This document shows positions 35,051 to 44,561 of a stretch of 64,000 nt of DNA, in pieces (the stretch's first letter is position 1; each line of letters starts with the position of its first letter). The DNA lies in assembly GCF_030758315.1 (NCBI RefSeq), contig NZ_CP132336.1, forward strand, positions 3,129,001 to 3,193,000, in the 5' to 3' direction. This stretch comes from Pararhizobium sp. IMCC3301 (GTDB taxonomy: Bacteria > Pseudomonadota > Alphaproteobacteria > Rhizobiales > GCA-2746425). The notes below the pieces were generated by a model that worked only from the letters and a program-made list of their open reading frames with translations, was not told the DNA's origin and ran no database searches. Both the position numbers and the translations under genes were made by a program.

Positions 35051-36347
35051 AAATCGATTTCTCCACTTTCATCAGCTCATTTCGTACTCTCCCACTCCCA
35101 ACGCGATTGGCGAATAACTTATAGTCATTGCGCTCTTTCCGAATCCGTCCGAACACGATTGCTGAATGTATCCCGATGTTCTCCGCAAAACTCTCGATCA
35201 CATCTGCCGATTTAGAAATCCTAGCGTTGGACAATTTCCATCGATGTGTTGGTATCAGTAGTTCGGATGCGAATTCGTTGGCTTGACTTTCAAGTTCGTC
35301 AACTTGTTCGGTTTCTAGTTCCTCGTCAAAAAAACCAGCGGCTAGACCTATCTGGTAGTGGAGGAAGACATGACCAAGCTCGTGCAGCAGGGTATACCAG
35401 AAGTTGTCGATACGGTCATGGCGGACGGTTATCCCAATTACCGGTCGCCCGCGAACCGTAAATGCAGCTCCATCGAGACTGAGTCCCGGGATTTGCGGCT
35501 CGACCACTACGATTATTCCCTTTTGTCGCAAGAACTGTAAAGCCATCGCTGGACCATCATTGCGGCGGCTTAGTCTCACTAAGTCGGGCAGCCACGTAAG
35601 ATCGGATTGTTCGAAATTCGGTGCTTTCGCCTTCAAGAACCCACTAGCAACCTGCACTATTCGAGCCCGCCAAACCGCGAGATATGCGTCGCATGATAGA
35701 TCGAGTGTGGAAAGGCCCGTTCGCAAAAGGCTTGAGTTACTGTCCGACTTTTCATTCGAGCGAATGAAATTTTCTACAATTTCGGCTTGGTTCGATGACT
35801 GGTCGTCGACGTCAAACCAACCAGCGCGGTTTCCATGGCTGGTAATCTTCGCAAGTTCAGCATTCGACATAGTGGGGGAGTGTGCTTGGCCAAGGAACTG
35901 GGCTCGGCCATCTGGCAAAACCTCCAGCTTCATTTGCAGCGTCGAGGCAATTTCCCGAAACCTTTGCAAATTAATTGATCGGTACCGCTCCGCCTCATAT
36001 CTCTGAACCTGTTGTTCCCGCATCCCCAGTTTTTCAGCTAGATCGGCCTGGGACCATCCTTTCGCAATTCGTGCAATAATCAGCGCGATACCCGGTTCCG
36101 ATTTCCATCGCGCGCGGGCGGAAGCCTCCCCACCGTTTCTGAGCCTCTCGTAAGCCTGAAGCAACTCCACAAGCTGGCCTCTTGCCGTTTTGATAGCTTG
36201 GCGGTGCATATCAACAACGCTAGCGGAAAGTTTCACCGTAGTGGAACTCAAGACGGAATTGGAAGAAAGCACTTCGTCAGCACGTGTGACTGCCGCGCGA
36301 GCGGCGCGAGCTTCTTTCTCGTTTAGAATTACTGACGACTCAATCAT
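35034..36347 (-). CDS. XRE-type HTH regulator fused to ImmA/IrrE metallopeptidase, island 1
   Basis: Protein of 437 residues. A helix-turn-helix of the Xre/Cro type lies at about 85-140 (KGWSQADLAEKLGMREQQVQRYE), and a zinc-peptidase motif HELGH at 322-326 is followed by a downstream ESQANEFASELLIP segment with the third ligand, the ImmA/IrrE arrangement. Proteins of this type cleave or control repressors in phages, integrative elements and toxin-antitoxin systems. The ATG at 36347 was chosen; the frame continues to 36485 without family similarity. It is followed by the beta-family gene with a 17-base overlap. Likely a stress- or phage-responsive switch, but the target is unknown. Confidence 0.82.
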   Translation of the reverse strand: MIESSVILNEKEARAARAAVTRADEVLSSNSVLSSTTVKLSASVVDMHRQAIKTARGQLVELLQAYERLRNGGEASARARWKSEPGIALIIARIAKGWSQADLAEKLGMREQQVQRYEAERYRSINLQRFREIASTLQMKLEVLPDGRAQFLGQAHSPTMSNAELAKITSHGNRAGWFDVDDQSSNQAEIVENFIRSNEKSDSNSSLLRTGLSTLDLSCDAYLAVWRARIVQVASGFLKAKAPNFEQSDLTWLPDLVRLSRRNDGPAMALQFLRQKGIIVVVEPQIPGLSLDGAAFTVRGRPVIGITVRHDRIDNFWYTLLHELGHVFLHYQIGLAAGFFDEELETEQVDELESQANEFASELLIPTHRWKLSNARISKSADVIESFAENIGIHSAIVFGRIRKERNDYKLFANRVGSGRVRNELMKVEKSIYDRVI

Positions 36348-36552
36348 TCCCCAAAATAACACAACAAATATGTTGTGTACATAGAAGGCTGGCACGCATT
36401 GTTGTGGGGACTCGCAAGTGAGCACCACAGCGGGGCCAACAATTTCTCCAAGGAATGATATGGAACGCCAGCTCCCCGCCCACATTGTCGGATGCTTAGG
36501 CTAACGCGAAAGCTGTTGAAGGACTCCAATGCGGCAGCTGACTCCTTTTTTT
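36348..36552. other. Promoter region of island 1
   Basis: About 200 bases upstream of the HTH/metallopeptidase gene without a gene. AT-rich sequence around 36350-36390 (ACAACAAATATGTTGT) contains a palindrome, ACAACAtATGTTGT-like, that could be an operator for the HTH protein. Confidence 0.4.
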
Positions 36553-36663
36553 GGTTGAATGGCTGGCGCAGGGCGGCGGCCCGCTGCGACAGGTGTCCCG
36601 TTCCAGTCCTGTCTGCCATCGTGCCAGCGGCAAGAGTTATAGTTTGGCACTCAGTCCAGCGCC
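36553..36663. repeat. Duplicated segment R1: non-coding flank after the alcohol dehydrogenase remnant
   Basis: The stretch GGTTGAA...CCGCTGCGACAGGTGTCC, GTTCCAGTCCTGTCTGCCAT matches 51743-51855 near the full alcohol dehydrogenase gene. It is the right boundary of island 1. Similarity continues into the dehydrogenase remnant. Confidence 0.72.
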
Positions 36664-37098
36664 TTAAAGACACGCCTCAAACAACGCTCGCGTATTCTCA
36701 ACATTCATCTCAATCGGGTTGCCGCCCACACTCGGGTCCTCCAGCGCCATCGCCGTCAGCCGCTCCAGATCGGGATTTTTCACCCCAAGCGCTGCCAGAT
36801 TGGCCGGAATGCCAAGCGCCGCGTTCAACTCGCCGGCAAATTCGTAGAAGTCGTCAAAGCTGGTGCCGATGCCCAGATAGGCGGCGGCGCGGCCAAGGCG
36901 CTGTTCCACAGCGGCGCGGTTGAAAGTCAGCACCGGCTGCATCACCACTGCATTGGTGGTGCCGTGATGGGTGTGATAGATCGCACCGATGGGGTGCGAG
37001 ATGGCATGAATCGCGCCCAGACCCTTTTGAAACGCGGTGGCGCCCATTGCCGCTGCACTCATCATGTTGGCGCGGGCTTCCATCTCGGAGCCATCCAC
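36664..37098 (-). pseudogene. Iron-containing alcohol dehydrogenase, C-terminal remnant
   Basis: The last 143 or so residues of an iron-dependent alcohol dehydrogenase, close to the complete gene at 51856-53001 and ending at the equivalent stop. The remnant keeps the metal-binding HAISHPIG and HTHHGTTNAV histidines but lacks the nucleotide-binding N-terminal two-thirds. Similarity to the intact gene stops near 37096, just before the end of the PfkB kinase gene. It has no plausible start or partner and is very probably nonfunctional. It serves as the right edge of island 1 and shows that this region contains a partial duplication. Confidence 0.85.
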
Positions 37099-37119
37099 AT
37101 TCCAGCACCACCGTCATAA

Positions 37120-37929
37120 CTACTGAACAAAGCCGCCGGGATGCATGCAGGTTTTTGCAGCAAGGGCGTGGCCGGCGTGCATGGCGTCTGGCACGGATGC
37201 GCCGGCGAGGCGGGCGGTCAGAAAACCTGTGATATAGCTGTCACCGGCCCCTGTCGTATCAACCGGCGTGATGGCAAGGGCCTGCGCGCGATAGCTCTCA
37301 TTGCCAAACCGGGCAAAGCTGCCGTGGCTGCCCAGCGAAATGACGGCGGCCTGCGCGCCCCTTTTCAACAAATCAGCAGCGAAATTTTCGGTTTCATCGC
37401 TTCGGGTTTCGGGCAAGGAGGCAAAGGCGATGGTAAGGCCCTCGACGGCAATATCTTCTTCAGTCAAGGCATTGACCGAGATATCCTGCGAAACCGGCAC
37501 GTCTCCGCCCACTAGTCTTTGCCGCGTTGCGCCGCCATCATTCAGCCAGCCAAGATGCACATGCCGGGCACCTTCAAGAGCGTTCATCCGGGTTGCATCA
37601 GGTTGCCAGCCGGTGCAGGCGCCGAAATCCTCATAGAGGATTTTACGATCACCCGCCTGGTCAACATGAATGCGCGTCACCGCGGTGGGACGCTCGCGCC
37701 GCTCCAGCCATCTGATATCCACGCCGTTGCGGGCCAGCGCTTCGGCGACCCGGTCGCCATTGGCATCGCCTTGCGGCCCGACAGCGCCCATATAGGCGAC
37801 GCGCAGTCCCTGCAGGGCAGCCTGTACGGCCACATTAACCGCATTGCCGCCAACGCGCACGGCGTCCACCTGGCCGGAAATCTCATCTATGCAATTATCG
37901 CCAATGGCGATCAGATCGAATTGTGTCAT
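37120..37929 (-). CDS. PfkB-family sugar kinase, fructosamine kinase (FrlD)-like
   Basis: Carbohydrate kinase of 269 residues with the PfkB/ribokinase fold: GGNAVNVAVQAALQGL in the first third and the catalytic DTTGAGDSYITGF signature near residue 225. The N-terminus AIGDNCIDEI resembles fructoselysine 6-kinase FrlD. Since the operon also has an SIS-domain protein and a sugar ABC importer, it may phosphorylate an imported fructosamine at C6. The ATG overlaps the stop of the upstream FAD oxidoreductase gene (ATGA). It is the last gene of the operon and ends next to the dehydrogenase remnant. Confidence 0.78.
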   Translation of the reverse strand: MTQFDLIAIGDNCIDEISGQVDAVRVGGNAVNVAVQAALQGLRVAYMGAVGPQGDANGDRVAEALARNGVDIRWLERRERPTAVTRIHVDQAGDRKILYEDFGACTGWQPDATRMNALEGARHVHLGWLNDGGATRQRLVGGDVPVSQDISVNALTEEDIAVEGLTIAFASLPETRSDETENFAADLLKRGAQAAVISLGSHGSFARFGNESYRAQALAITPVDTTGAGDSYITGFLTARLAGASVPDAMHAGHALAAKTCMHPGGFVQ

Positions 37930-39236
37930 CCAAATCCGGTCTTGCTCGAAGGAAGCCGGTCCTGAACATCATGCAGGGCCAGCACGGGTCTGCGATACCA
38001 TGTCTGGCCGCGAAAAAACGGCTTTGTCTGGAATGGCACGTGATCAAACCCCGTTTCGCCGCCCGCATGGCCCAGCATCTTGCGCGCCAGGGCGCGGCCG
38101 AGATAGGCGGTCATGGCCACCCCGGTGCCATTATAGCCAATTGCATAGCCAATGCGGCCATGCACGCCGACATGGGGCAAACGGCTGAAAGTGGCACCGA
38201 CCCAGCCGGACCAGGCATATTCCAGAGATACTTCTTCCAGTTGCGGAAAAACACGCAGCATATTGGAGCGCGCGCGCAGCAACGAGCCGCCCGGATTGTC
38301 GACGTCAAGCGGGACCACCGTTCCCATCAGCACCCGCCTGCCATCCGGTGTCGGGCGGTGATAGCTGATGTTCTTGCGGGTGTCGTAAATCATCGAGGCA
38401 CGCGGATAGAGCGCAGACACCGATGTCTTCGGCATGAGCTCGGTTGCCATGACAAACGAGGCCAGGGACACCACACGGCGCTGCACCCATTTTGAAGCGC
38501 CGTCGGTATAGCCGTCCGTCCCCATGACGATCTGTTCGGCCCGCACCGCTTTATCGCCCGCCATCAGCGAGATATGATCATCATGGTCTTCTATCTGCGA
38601 TGCCCGTGTATGGGGAATGATCCGCACGCCCTCCTTGAGAACACGTTTTACCAGCCCGGCCAGCAGCCGACCGGGATGCACGCTCGCCCAGTCCGGCAAA
38701 TGCAGACCACCTGCAAAATGCTCGGTTGATATGAATTCGCCCACCCGGTCAGCCGGAATAAGCTCCGCCTGCGTGCCAATCAGACGCTGCAACGAGCCGA
38801 ATTCTTCCAGCCCGGCCATTCTGTCCGCACGATGCGCGCCAATGAAATGGCCGCAGATCTGATAGTCACACTCAATGCCTTCCTCAGCCACGAAGCAGCG
38901 CAAATATTGATGCGCCCGCACCCCGGTGCGCAGAATTTCCAGCGCCTGGTCTTCACCATATTGCGCGGAGAGACGCTCAATCCCGCCGTGAATTTCCGAC
39001 GAGACCTGCCCGCCATTGCGTGTCGAGCAGCCCTCTCCAATTCGCCCGGCATCGATGATGACCACATCTCGCCCGGCGCGTGCAAGATGCAACGCCGTGT
39101 GCAGCCCGGAAAAGCCCGAACCGACCACGACGATGTCTTCACGCGCATTGATGGATGCCTGCGGTATTTCCGGCAACGCCATTTCGGCACGCCACAGCGA
39201 GTCTTCGCTCATTTTTGCAAATGCTCCCGAAGACAT
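37926..39236 (-). CDS. FAD-dependent oxidoreductase, DadA/PuuB-like
   Basis: Flavoprotein of 436 residues of the glycine/D-amino-acid oxidase family. The dinucleotide-binding motif VVVGSGFSGLHTALHLAR lies near residue 35, followed by STRNGGQVSSE, as in gamma-glutamylputrescine oxidase and related amine oxidases; a C-terminal GYNGTGVAMTAYLGR completes the FAD site. The ATG at 39236 has TTGAGGCAGGC upstream and lies seven bases after the SIS gene stop; an ATG at 39212 is possible. In this operon it may oxidise the amine part of the imported compound or the fructosamine itself, as amadoriases do; this is inference. Confidence 0.78.
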   Translation of the reverse strand: MSSGAFAKMSEDSLWRAEMALPEIPQASINAREDIVVVGSGFSGLHTALHLARAGRDVVIIDAGRIGEGCSTRNGGQVSSEIHGGIERLSAQYGEDQALEILRTGVRAHQYLRCFVAEEGIECDYQICGHFIGAHRADRMAGLEEFGSLQRLIGTQAELIPADRVGEFISTEHFAGGLHLPDWASVHPGRLLAGLVKRVLKEGVRIIPHTRASQIEDHDDHISLMAGDKAVRAEQIVMGTDGYTDGASKWVQRRVVSLASFVMATELMPKTSVSALYPRASMIYDTRKNISYHRPTPDGRRVLMGTVVPLDVDNPGGSLLRARSNMLRVFPQLEEVSLEYAWSGWVGATFSRLPHVGVHGRIGYAIGYNGTGVAMTAYLGRALARKMLGHAGGETGFDHVPFQTKPFFRGQTWYRRPVLALHDVQDRLPSSKTGFG

Positions 39237-39243
39237 GCCTGCC

Positions 39244-40257
39244 TCAATACGCAACGCGGCGGTAATAACGCCGCGTCTCCAGCGGATGATCGCGAAGATG
39301 CTCCAGATGCGCAGACAGGCGCTCAAGCATGGTCGCCAGAAAGGCCGGGGCCAGCAACGCACGAAGCAGCGGCGACAGTCCTTCGGTCTGGACGTCTTTG
39401 GTGTCGAGCACGATCAGACGGTCCGTATGCTCTTTTGCAAAATTGACGACCCGCTCACTGATCGGTCGGGTTTCATCTTCACCCATGAAGACGATAACGC
39501 TGACGTCTTTTTCAACCAGCTCCAGCGTGCCGTGGAAAAAATCCGAAGCATGAACCGGACGGGTTCTGATCCATTGCATTTCTTCCAGAATACACATTCC
39601 GTAATAATAGGCCTCCGGCCAGACCGCACCGGCACCGGTGATGATATGATAACGATCATTCTGGATTGTTGCCGCCAGTGTTTTTGCACGCGGTTCGAAA
39701 TCCTGTTTGATTTTGAGAAGTTGCTGGGGCAGCGCTTTCAATTCAGCCATCAATGCGGCGTAGTCGCTGCGTTCCCCGCGCGCCTGCATTGCGGCCAGAA
39801 CAGCCGTCAGCGAGAGCAGATAGAACATCTCGCACGATGTATCATCCTGGGCAAAATTGACCAGGCAATGGTCAGCCTGTTGCGCCAATGGCGTGTTGGC
39901 GTGACCAACCAGCGTGATGACCGTTGCTCCCTTGCTCTTCACAAATTGCAGCGCCTCGATACTTTCCTTTGTGGTGCCCGACAGCGAAGGAATGATGACA
40001 ATCGAGTTCTGGCCAAGGGCCTGATGCCCGGTCAATACAATCTCCGCGCACAGCACATTGTAGCAAGGCATGGCACTTTCCCGCGCCATGAACTCGGCAG
40101 CGGGTTGCATCAGGATACCGGCACCGCCTGACCCCATGAAGAACAGACTGTCGGCACCTTCATCAACCAACTGCTGTACAAGCTCGCCAAGCTTGACGGC
40201 TGCGTCATACGCGCCGGATCCGATGCGCAGAAAACGGTCAGGGTCGAAATTGAACAT
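39244..40257 (-). CDS. SIS-domain protein, fructosamine-6-phosphate deglycase (FrlB)-like
   Basis: Protein of 337 residues with two SIS (sugar isomerase) domains. The first has FFMGSGGAGILM near residue 45 and the phosphosugar-binding SLSGTTKES near residue 95; the second has VIVFMGEDETRPI. FrlB-type proteins split fructosamine 6-phosphates to glucose 6-phosphate and amino acid. The neighbours (PfkB kinase, sugar-type importer, GntR regulator) match the frl operon plan of Bacillus, which supports this role. The ATG at 40257 has AAGGAAGC upstream. Substrate identity is not fixed by sequence. Confidence 0.75.
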   Translation of the reverse strand: MFNFDPDRFLRIGSGAYDAAVKLGELVQQLVDEGADSLFFMGSGGAGILMQPAAEFMARESAMPCYNVLCAEIVLTGHQALGQNSIVIIPSLSGTTKESIEALQFVKSKGATVITLVGHANTPLAQQADHCLVNFAQDDTSCEMFYLLSLTAVLAAMQARGERSDYAALMAELKALPQQLLKIKQDFEPRAKTLAATIQNDRYHIITGAGAVWPEAYYYGMCILEEMQWIRTRPVHASDFFHGTLELVEKDVSVIVFMGEDETRPISERVVNFAKEHTDRLIVLDTKDVQTEGLSPLLRALLAPAFLATMLERLSAHLEHLRDHPLETRRYYRRVAY

Positions 40258-40280
40258 GGAAAGCTTCCTTTTAAATTGAA

Positions 40281-41375
40281 TTACAAATGAAGGCCGGTTT
40301 TGGCCGAAAACAAATGGGCAAATCCTGGCTGGGAGGTGCAGGAAATAGTATCGCCAACTGCTATTGGTAAATCGCCTGCCACCTGAAGTGTGACATTCTG
40401 ACCGTCAGGCAATTGGCTCAGCGCAAACGTCATGCCGCCCAACCGCTCGCAGGCCAGAACTTCAAGTTTGGGATCAGTTTCTGCCGGGCCGGAGATCACT
40501 GTAAGATGCTCCGGCCGAAGGCCAAGAGTGACGTCGTCGCCAATGGCAAACTGTGTTTCGGTTTTTACTTCGGCTGTCAGGCCGGAGGCATCAACGACCA
40601 CTTTTCCCGCTTCTGAAGCGATAATCCGGGCGTCGAGAAGATTCATGTTCGGGCTTCCTATGAAGCCGGCAACAAAAGCATTTGCTGGATGATTGTAGAT
40701 GTCGAGGGGAGCGCCCGTCTGCTCAATGGCCCCATCACGCATGACAACGATTTTGTCCGCAAGCGTCATCGCCTCGACCTGATCGTGGGTGACGTAGATC
40801 ATCGTCGCTTTCAGTTCACGATGCAGCCGCGCCAGCTCACCGCGCATTTGCAGGCGTAAGCTCGCGTCCAGGTTGGACAGCGGTTCGTCAAACAGAAAAA
40901 CCTTCGGCTCGCGCACAATCGCGCGGCCAATGGCAACGCGTTGGCGCTGGCCGCCGGACAATTCTCTCGGCATTCTTTGCAGCAGGTGCGTCAGTTGCAG
41001 AATGTTTGCCGCTTCTGCGATTTTGGCCTGCCGTTCGGATTTGGAAAGCCCTGCCACTTTCAGACCGAACTCCATATTTTGATAGACGCTTTTATGCGGA
41101 TAAAGCGCGTAGGATTGAAACACCATTGAGATGCCGCGCTTCGAGGCTTTCACTTCATTCATTCGCTCGCTGTCGATTGTCAGCTCGCCAGCGTCAATTT
41201 CTTCAAGCCCGGCAATCATCCGCAACAATGTGGACTTGCCGCATCCCGACGGGCCAAGCAGCACCACGAATTCCTGACGGACGATGTCGATATCGAGCCC
41301 GCGCAATGCTTCAAAACTGCCGAAGTTCTTCTTTAAGCCGGAGATCCGAACATAGCTGTTCGCCGAGTCTCTCAT
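40281..41375 (-). CDS. Sugar ABC transporter ATPase, UgpC/MsmX-type
   Basis: ATPase of 364 residues for CUT1-type sugar importers. P-loop GPSGCGKST, signature [15 protein letters not shown] and Walker B VFLFDEPLSNLDA are present, followed by the C-terminal TOBE/MalK-like domain with GLRPEHL. I place the start at the ATG at 41375, which overlaps the permease stop by four bases; the longer frame to 42062 lies in the permease gene and is a shadow. It is the third gene from the transporter's start and drives the two permeases upstream. Confidence 0.93.
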   Translation of the reverse strand: MRDSANSYVRISGLKKNFGSFEALRGLDIDIVRQEFVVLLGPSGCGKSTLLRMIAGLEEIDAGELTIDSERMNEVKASKRGISMVFQSYALYPHKSVYQNMEFGLKVAGLSKSERQAKIAEAANILQLTHLLQRMPRELSGGQRQRVAIGRAIVREPKVFLFDEPLSNLDASLRLQMRGELARLHRELKATMIYVTHDQVEAMTLADKIVVMRDGAIEQTGAPLDIYNHPANAFVAGFIGSPNMNLLDARIIASEAGKVVVDASGLTAEVKTETQFAIGDDVTLGLRPEHLTVISGPAETDPKLEVLACERLGGMTFALSQLPDGQNVTLQVAGDLPIAVGDTISCTSQPGFAHLFSAKTGLHL

Positions 41376-42247
41376 TTTACCGCTCCCTGTGTGAGGCCAC
41401 CAATGAACTGGCGCTGGAGAATTAGGAAAGTGGCCAGGATCGGGAGGATGGAAAGGGCAAGTCCAGCCATCATGATCCCATAATCCGCGCGCAGGGCGAC
41501 TGCGAAACTCATAATCCCGATGGTGACTGTCTTGACGCTTTCGCTTTCCACGAAAGTCAGGGCGAATATGAATTCGTTCCAGACACGCATCGCCGCAATC
41601 AGGCCGGCAGCGGCCAGAACCGGCTTGCAAAGCGGCAGGTAGATCGAGCGGTAGATCAATCCCTCGCTTGCACCGTCCAGCAATGCGGCCTCGCGCAGGT
41701 CGAGAGGAATGCCGACCATATAGGCCCGGATCAGGAATGTGGTGAACGGCAGACCAAAAGCCACATTGGGAAGGATCAGAGCAAAATAGGTGTTGTAGAG
41801 ATTGGTCGCGGCCATGACCTTGAACAGCGGAAACAAGCTCACTTCCGGAGGCAAAATCATGCCGCCGAGGATGCCCATATAAATTGCGAATTTCGCCTTG
41901 AACTGCATGGTGACAAGCGCGTAAGCCGCCATCGATGCCAGCATGAGTTCGATGGCAACGGTTGCAACCGCGACGACCACCGAGTTCAGCAGATAGCGCG
42001 AGATGCCGTAATTCCATGCAGTGGTGAAATTTTCCCAGCGCCAGACCTGCGGGATGCCCCATGACGCCTGAAACAATTCATTGGTCGACTTGAAGCCGTT
42101 CAGGAACAGCCAGATCATCGGATAGATACATGCCACTGACAGGGTCAGAAACGCCACCCACAGAACTATGCGGTTGAGGATGATCCCTGCATTTGCAATC
42201 TGTCTTTCGCGCGGTAATTCGTTTGCAGTGATCGTAGCATCAACCAT
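41372..42247 (-). CDS. Sugar ABC transporter permease, MalG-type
   Basis: Permease of 291 residues with six predicted helices and the conserved coupling loop LREAALLDGASEGLIYRSIYLPL. This is the MalG/CUT1 second permease. The ATG at 42247 begins MVDATITANE, one base after the upstream permease stop; a longer frame to 42283 overlaps that gene. It overlaps the ATPase gene by four bases. Confidence 0.92.
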   Translation of the reverse strand: MVDATITANELPRERQIANAGIILNRIVLWVAFLTLSVACIYPMIWLFLNGFKSTNELFQASWGIPQVWRWENFTTAWNYGISRYLLNSVVVAVATVAIELMLASMAAYALVTMQFKAKFAIYMGILGGMILPPEVSLFPLFKVMAATNLYNTYFALILPNVAFGLPFTTFLIRAYMVGIPLDLREAALLDGASEGLIYRSIYLPLCKPVLAAAGLIAAMRVWNEFIFALTFVESESVKTVTIGIMSFAVALRADYGIMMAGLALSILPILATFLILQRQFIGGLTQGAVK

Positions 42248-42248
42248 T

Positions 42249-43142
42249 CTACTGATCCTTCTGCAGCTTGATCTGGACCACACCGATGGTCAGCGCGATG
42301 AAGAAGATAACGGTCGCGATTGTCGACGAATAGCCGATCATATCGTCCCGGAAGGCCGCTCTGTACATGAGTGTGCCCAGAACTTCGGAGGAATGGTTCG
42401 GGCCACCGGCGGTCATCACCCAGACAATGTCAAAGACTTTCAGAGAGCCCAGTATTGTGATGATCGTCACGATCAGGATGGTTTCGCGTGCACCTGGAAC
42501 AGTCAGGTGAAAGAAGATACGCGGCCCCGATGCGCCTTCCAGTTCCATTGCCTCGTAAAGATCGCGTGGAATGGCACGGATAGCCACCATAAACAGGGCC
42601 ATGATGTAACCCGTCCACTGCCATTGCGAGACCATGATGATCGTATAGATGGCGGTGTCCGGATCGCCGAGCCAAGCCTTCGACCAGGCACCCAGACCCA
42701 GTTCCCACAAGGCCTGATCGAACAGGCCGATGGCCGGAGCAAGCAGTATCTGCCATATCAGGCCAACCACAACGACCGGCAGAATTGAGGGTAGAAACAA
42801 CATGGTCCGAAAACTGTTGGCTGCAAACCGTGGAAACACGTTTGCTTCCAGCACCGCGGCCAGAGTGAGCGCGACCACAACCTGAAAAAACACCGAGATC
42901 AGCGCATAGACTATATTGTTGATCAAACCTGTCTGGAAAAACGGATCGGCGGAAAGCGCGAAGTAATTTGCAAGTCCTACAAAATCCATCTCCTGAGACA
43001 TGGCAGAGAAGGAAAACAGGCTATAGACAATATTGGCAAGCGCTGGCCCGTAAACGAAGATGACAAGAAACAGCAATGTCGGAGCAACCCACAGCCAGCC
43101 TGAAAGGCTTTGACGAAAGCTTGCGGAGCGGCGGCCGGACAT
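42249..43142 (-). CDS. Sugar ABC transporter permease, MalF-type
   Basis: Permease of 297 residues, first channel subunit of the CUT1 importer. It has an N-terminal SGWLWVAPTLLFLVIF helix and the coupling loop RDLYEAMELEGASGPRIFFHLTVPG. It lies 86 bases downstream of the binding-protein gene and one base ahead of the second permease. With its partners it imports a sugar or sugar conjugate, here probably a fructosamine. Confidence 0.92.
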   Translation of the reverse strand: MSGRRSASFRQSLSGWLWVAPTLLFLVIFVYGPALANIVYSLFSFSAMSQEMDFVGLANYFALSADPFFQTGLINNIVYALISVFFQVVVALTLAAVLEANVFPRFAANSFRTMLFLPSILPVVVVGLIWQILLAPAIGLFDQALWELGLGAWSKAWLGDPDTAIYTIIMVSQWQWTGYIMALFMVAIRAIPRDLYEAMELEGASGPRIFFHLTVPGARETILIVTIITILGSLKVFDIVWVMTAGGPNHSSEVLGTLMYRAAFRDDMIGYSSTIATVIFFIALTIGVVQIKLQKDQ

Positions 43143-43228
43143 GCTGTTCCTTTCAAGAGTTTTGGGAGAGAGTACCAGCCGGGAAGCTATCCTGTCCCCG
43201 GCCGGTTTTTTGGGTCCCGGAAGGCGCT

Positions 43229-44500
43229 CTAGCGTTTTGCCTGCTCTTTTTTGGCAGTCTCGCGCACGTCTTCCATGACTTTTTCAGGGGTTGCATCACC
43301 GGTAAGAAGTGCTTGGCCTGCCGCCAGAATGATATTGGCGGACTGTGTATCCATATCCGTATCCAGCCACAGGGCCATGCCTTCGGCCTCTTTGAGCCGC
43401 TCCAGTCCTGCGATCACTTCATCACTGGCGGTCGCGTTGGTCACAGAGCCGATCACCGCTGAAGTCATGCCCGTGGTTTTGACATAGTCCTTCGCCATTT
43501 CCGGGCCGGTCATGAAATTGAGAAAATCAAGCGCTTCTTCGGCAACTTCAGTATTTGCGGAAAGCAGAAATCCTTCCGGAGCACCTGTCAGCAGATTCTG
43601 ATTGCCTTCGGCACCTTCAATTGGCGGCATGGCGAAGAAACCCCAACCTGCTGCTTCCAGATTGGACCCTTTGAAACCGTAAAACTCGACCAGTTCCACA
43701 AACATCATCGCTGTGCGTCCGGCGACAAACGAGCCACGCGCAACTGAGTGTTGCAACGCATTTGCACCCCGGTTGAAGAAACCTGAATCATTCATCATCG
43801 TGTAGGTTTCAAGAGCTTTGACATAACCCGGATGGATATAGAGTTTGTCCGGATCGGCCAGCAATTCATAATCGGCAATGCGCACATCGCTGGGCACGTA
43901 TTTTGCAAACAGATCGCCAATATAGTGCGTGGCAGCCCAGGGGCCTCCATTGCCGTAGGCAATCGGCGTTACGCCGTTGCTCTTGAGCGTTTCCAGAAGG
44001 GTGATGAATTCGGCGAATGTTTTTGGTTCTTCGACGCCGTTTTTTTCAAAAATCGACTTGTTGTAGACAAAATATTTCGCGTTCACATTGGTCGGAATGC
44101 CGAATTGCTTGCCTTCGAAACGCAGTGGATCCAGTGCTGCTTCAGAAAAGCGCCCCTTCCACTCCTCACCTTTCAATGCCTCGGTCAAATCGAGTGTGCG
44201 TTTCTCGCGGGCGAATTTGCGGCCGAATTCACCGGACCAGGAGAAAAAGATATCCGGCACCTGATCAGAAGCCATCAGCACGCGGATCTTATCCTTGTAA
44301 GGCTCGTCAGCCACTGCTTCCATGACGACATCAATGTTGGGGTTCTTGGCTTCATAGGCCTCAACCGCAGCATTGAAGAATTGCATACTTTCCGGTTCAG
44401 GATATTTGTGCAGGAAATTAATGACGGTCTTGTCCTGCGCAAATGCGCCGCCCGCTGCCAGAGTGGCACTTAAGGCTATTCCAGCGAATAATTTCATCAT
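43229..44500 (-). CDS. Sugar ABC transporter substrate-binding protein, family 1
   Basis: Periplasmic binding protein of 423 residues (UgpB/MalE class). It starts with a classic Sec signal peptide, MMKLFAGIALSATLAAGG, with cleavage probably after AFA. The mature part begins DKTVINFLHKYPEPES. An AGGAGATATGAG ribosome binding site precedes the ATG. It is the first gene of the minus-strand operon 37120-44500 and diverges from the GntR regulator gene; operator-like sites lie between. The ligand is likely an Amadori-type sugar amine given the downstream enzymes. Confidence 0.9.
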   Translation of the reverse strand: MMKLFAGIALSATLAAGGAFAQDKTVINFLHKYPEPESMQFFNAAVEAYEAKNPNIDVVMEAVADEPYKDKIRVLMASDQVPDIFFSWSGEFGRKFAREKRTLDLTEALKGEEWKGRFSEAALDPLRFEGKQFGIPTNVNAKYFVYNKSIFEKNGVEEPKTFAEFITLLETLKSNGVTPIAYGNGGPWAATHYIGDLFAKYVPSDVRIADYELLADPDKLYIHPGYVKALETYTMMNDSGFFNRGANALQHSVARGSFVAGRTAMMFVELVEFYGFKGSNLEAAGWGFFAMPPIEGAEGNQNLLTGAPEGFLLSANTEVAEEALDFLNFMTGPEMAKDYVKTTGMTSAVIGSVTNATASDEVIAGLERLKEAEGMALWLDTDMDTQSANIILAAGQALLTGDATPEKVMEDVRETAKKEQAKR

Positions 44501-44561
44501 CTCATATCTCCTCGGGTGCAGTTAAAATCAGTAAATTAGACCAAAGTCATATTTTTGGTTT

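Noticed and set aside
40281-42062. 593-codon frame treated as one ATPase
   Set aside because: The first 229 codons lie in the permease gene in another frame; the ATPase domain begins at the ATG at 41375.
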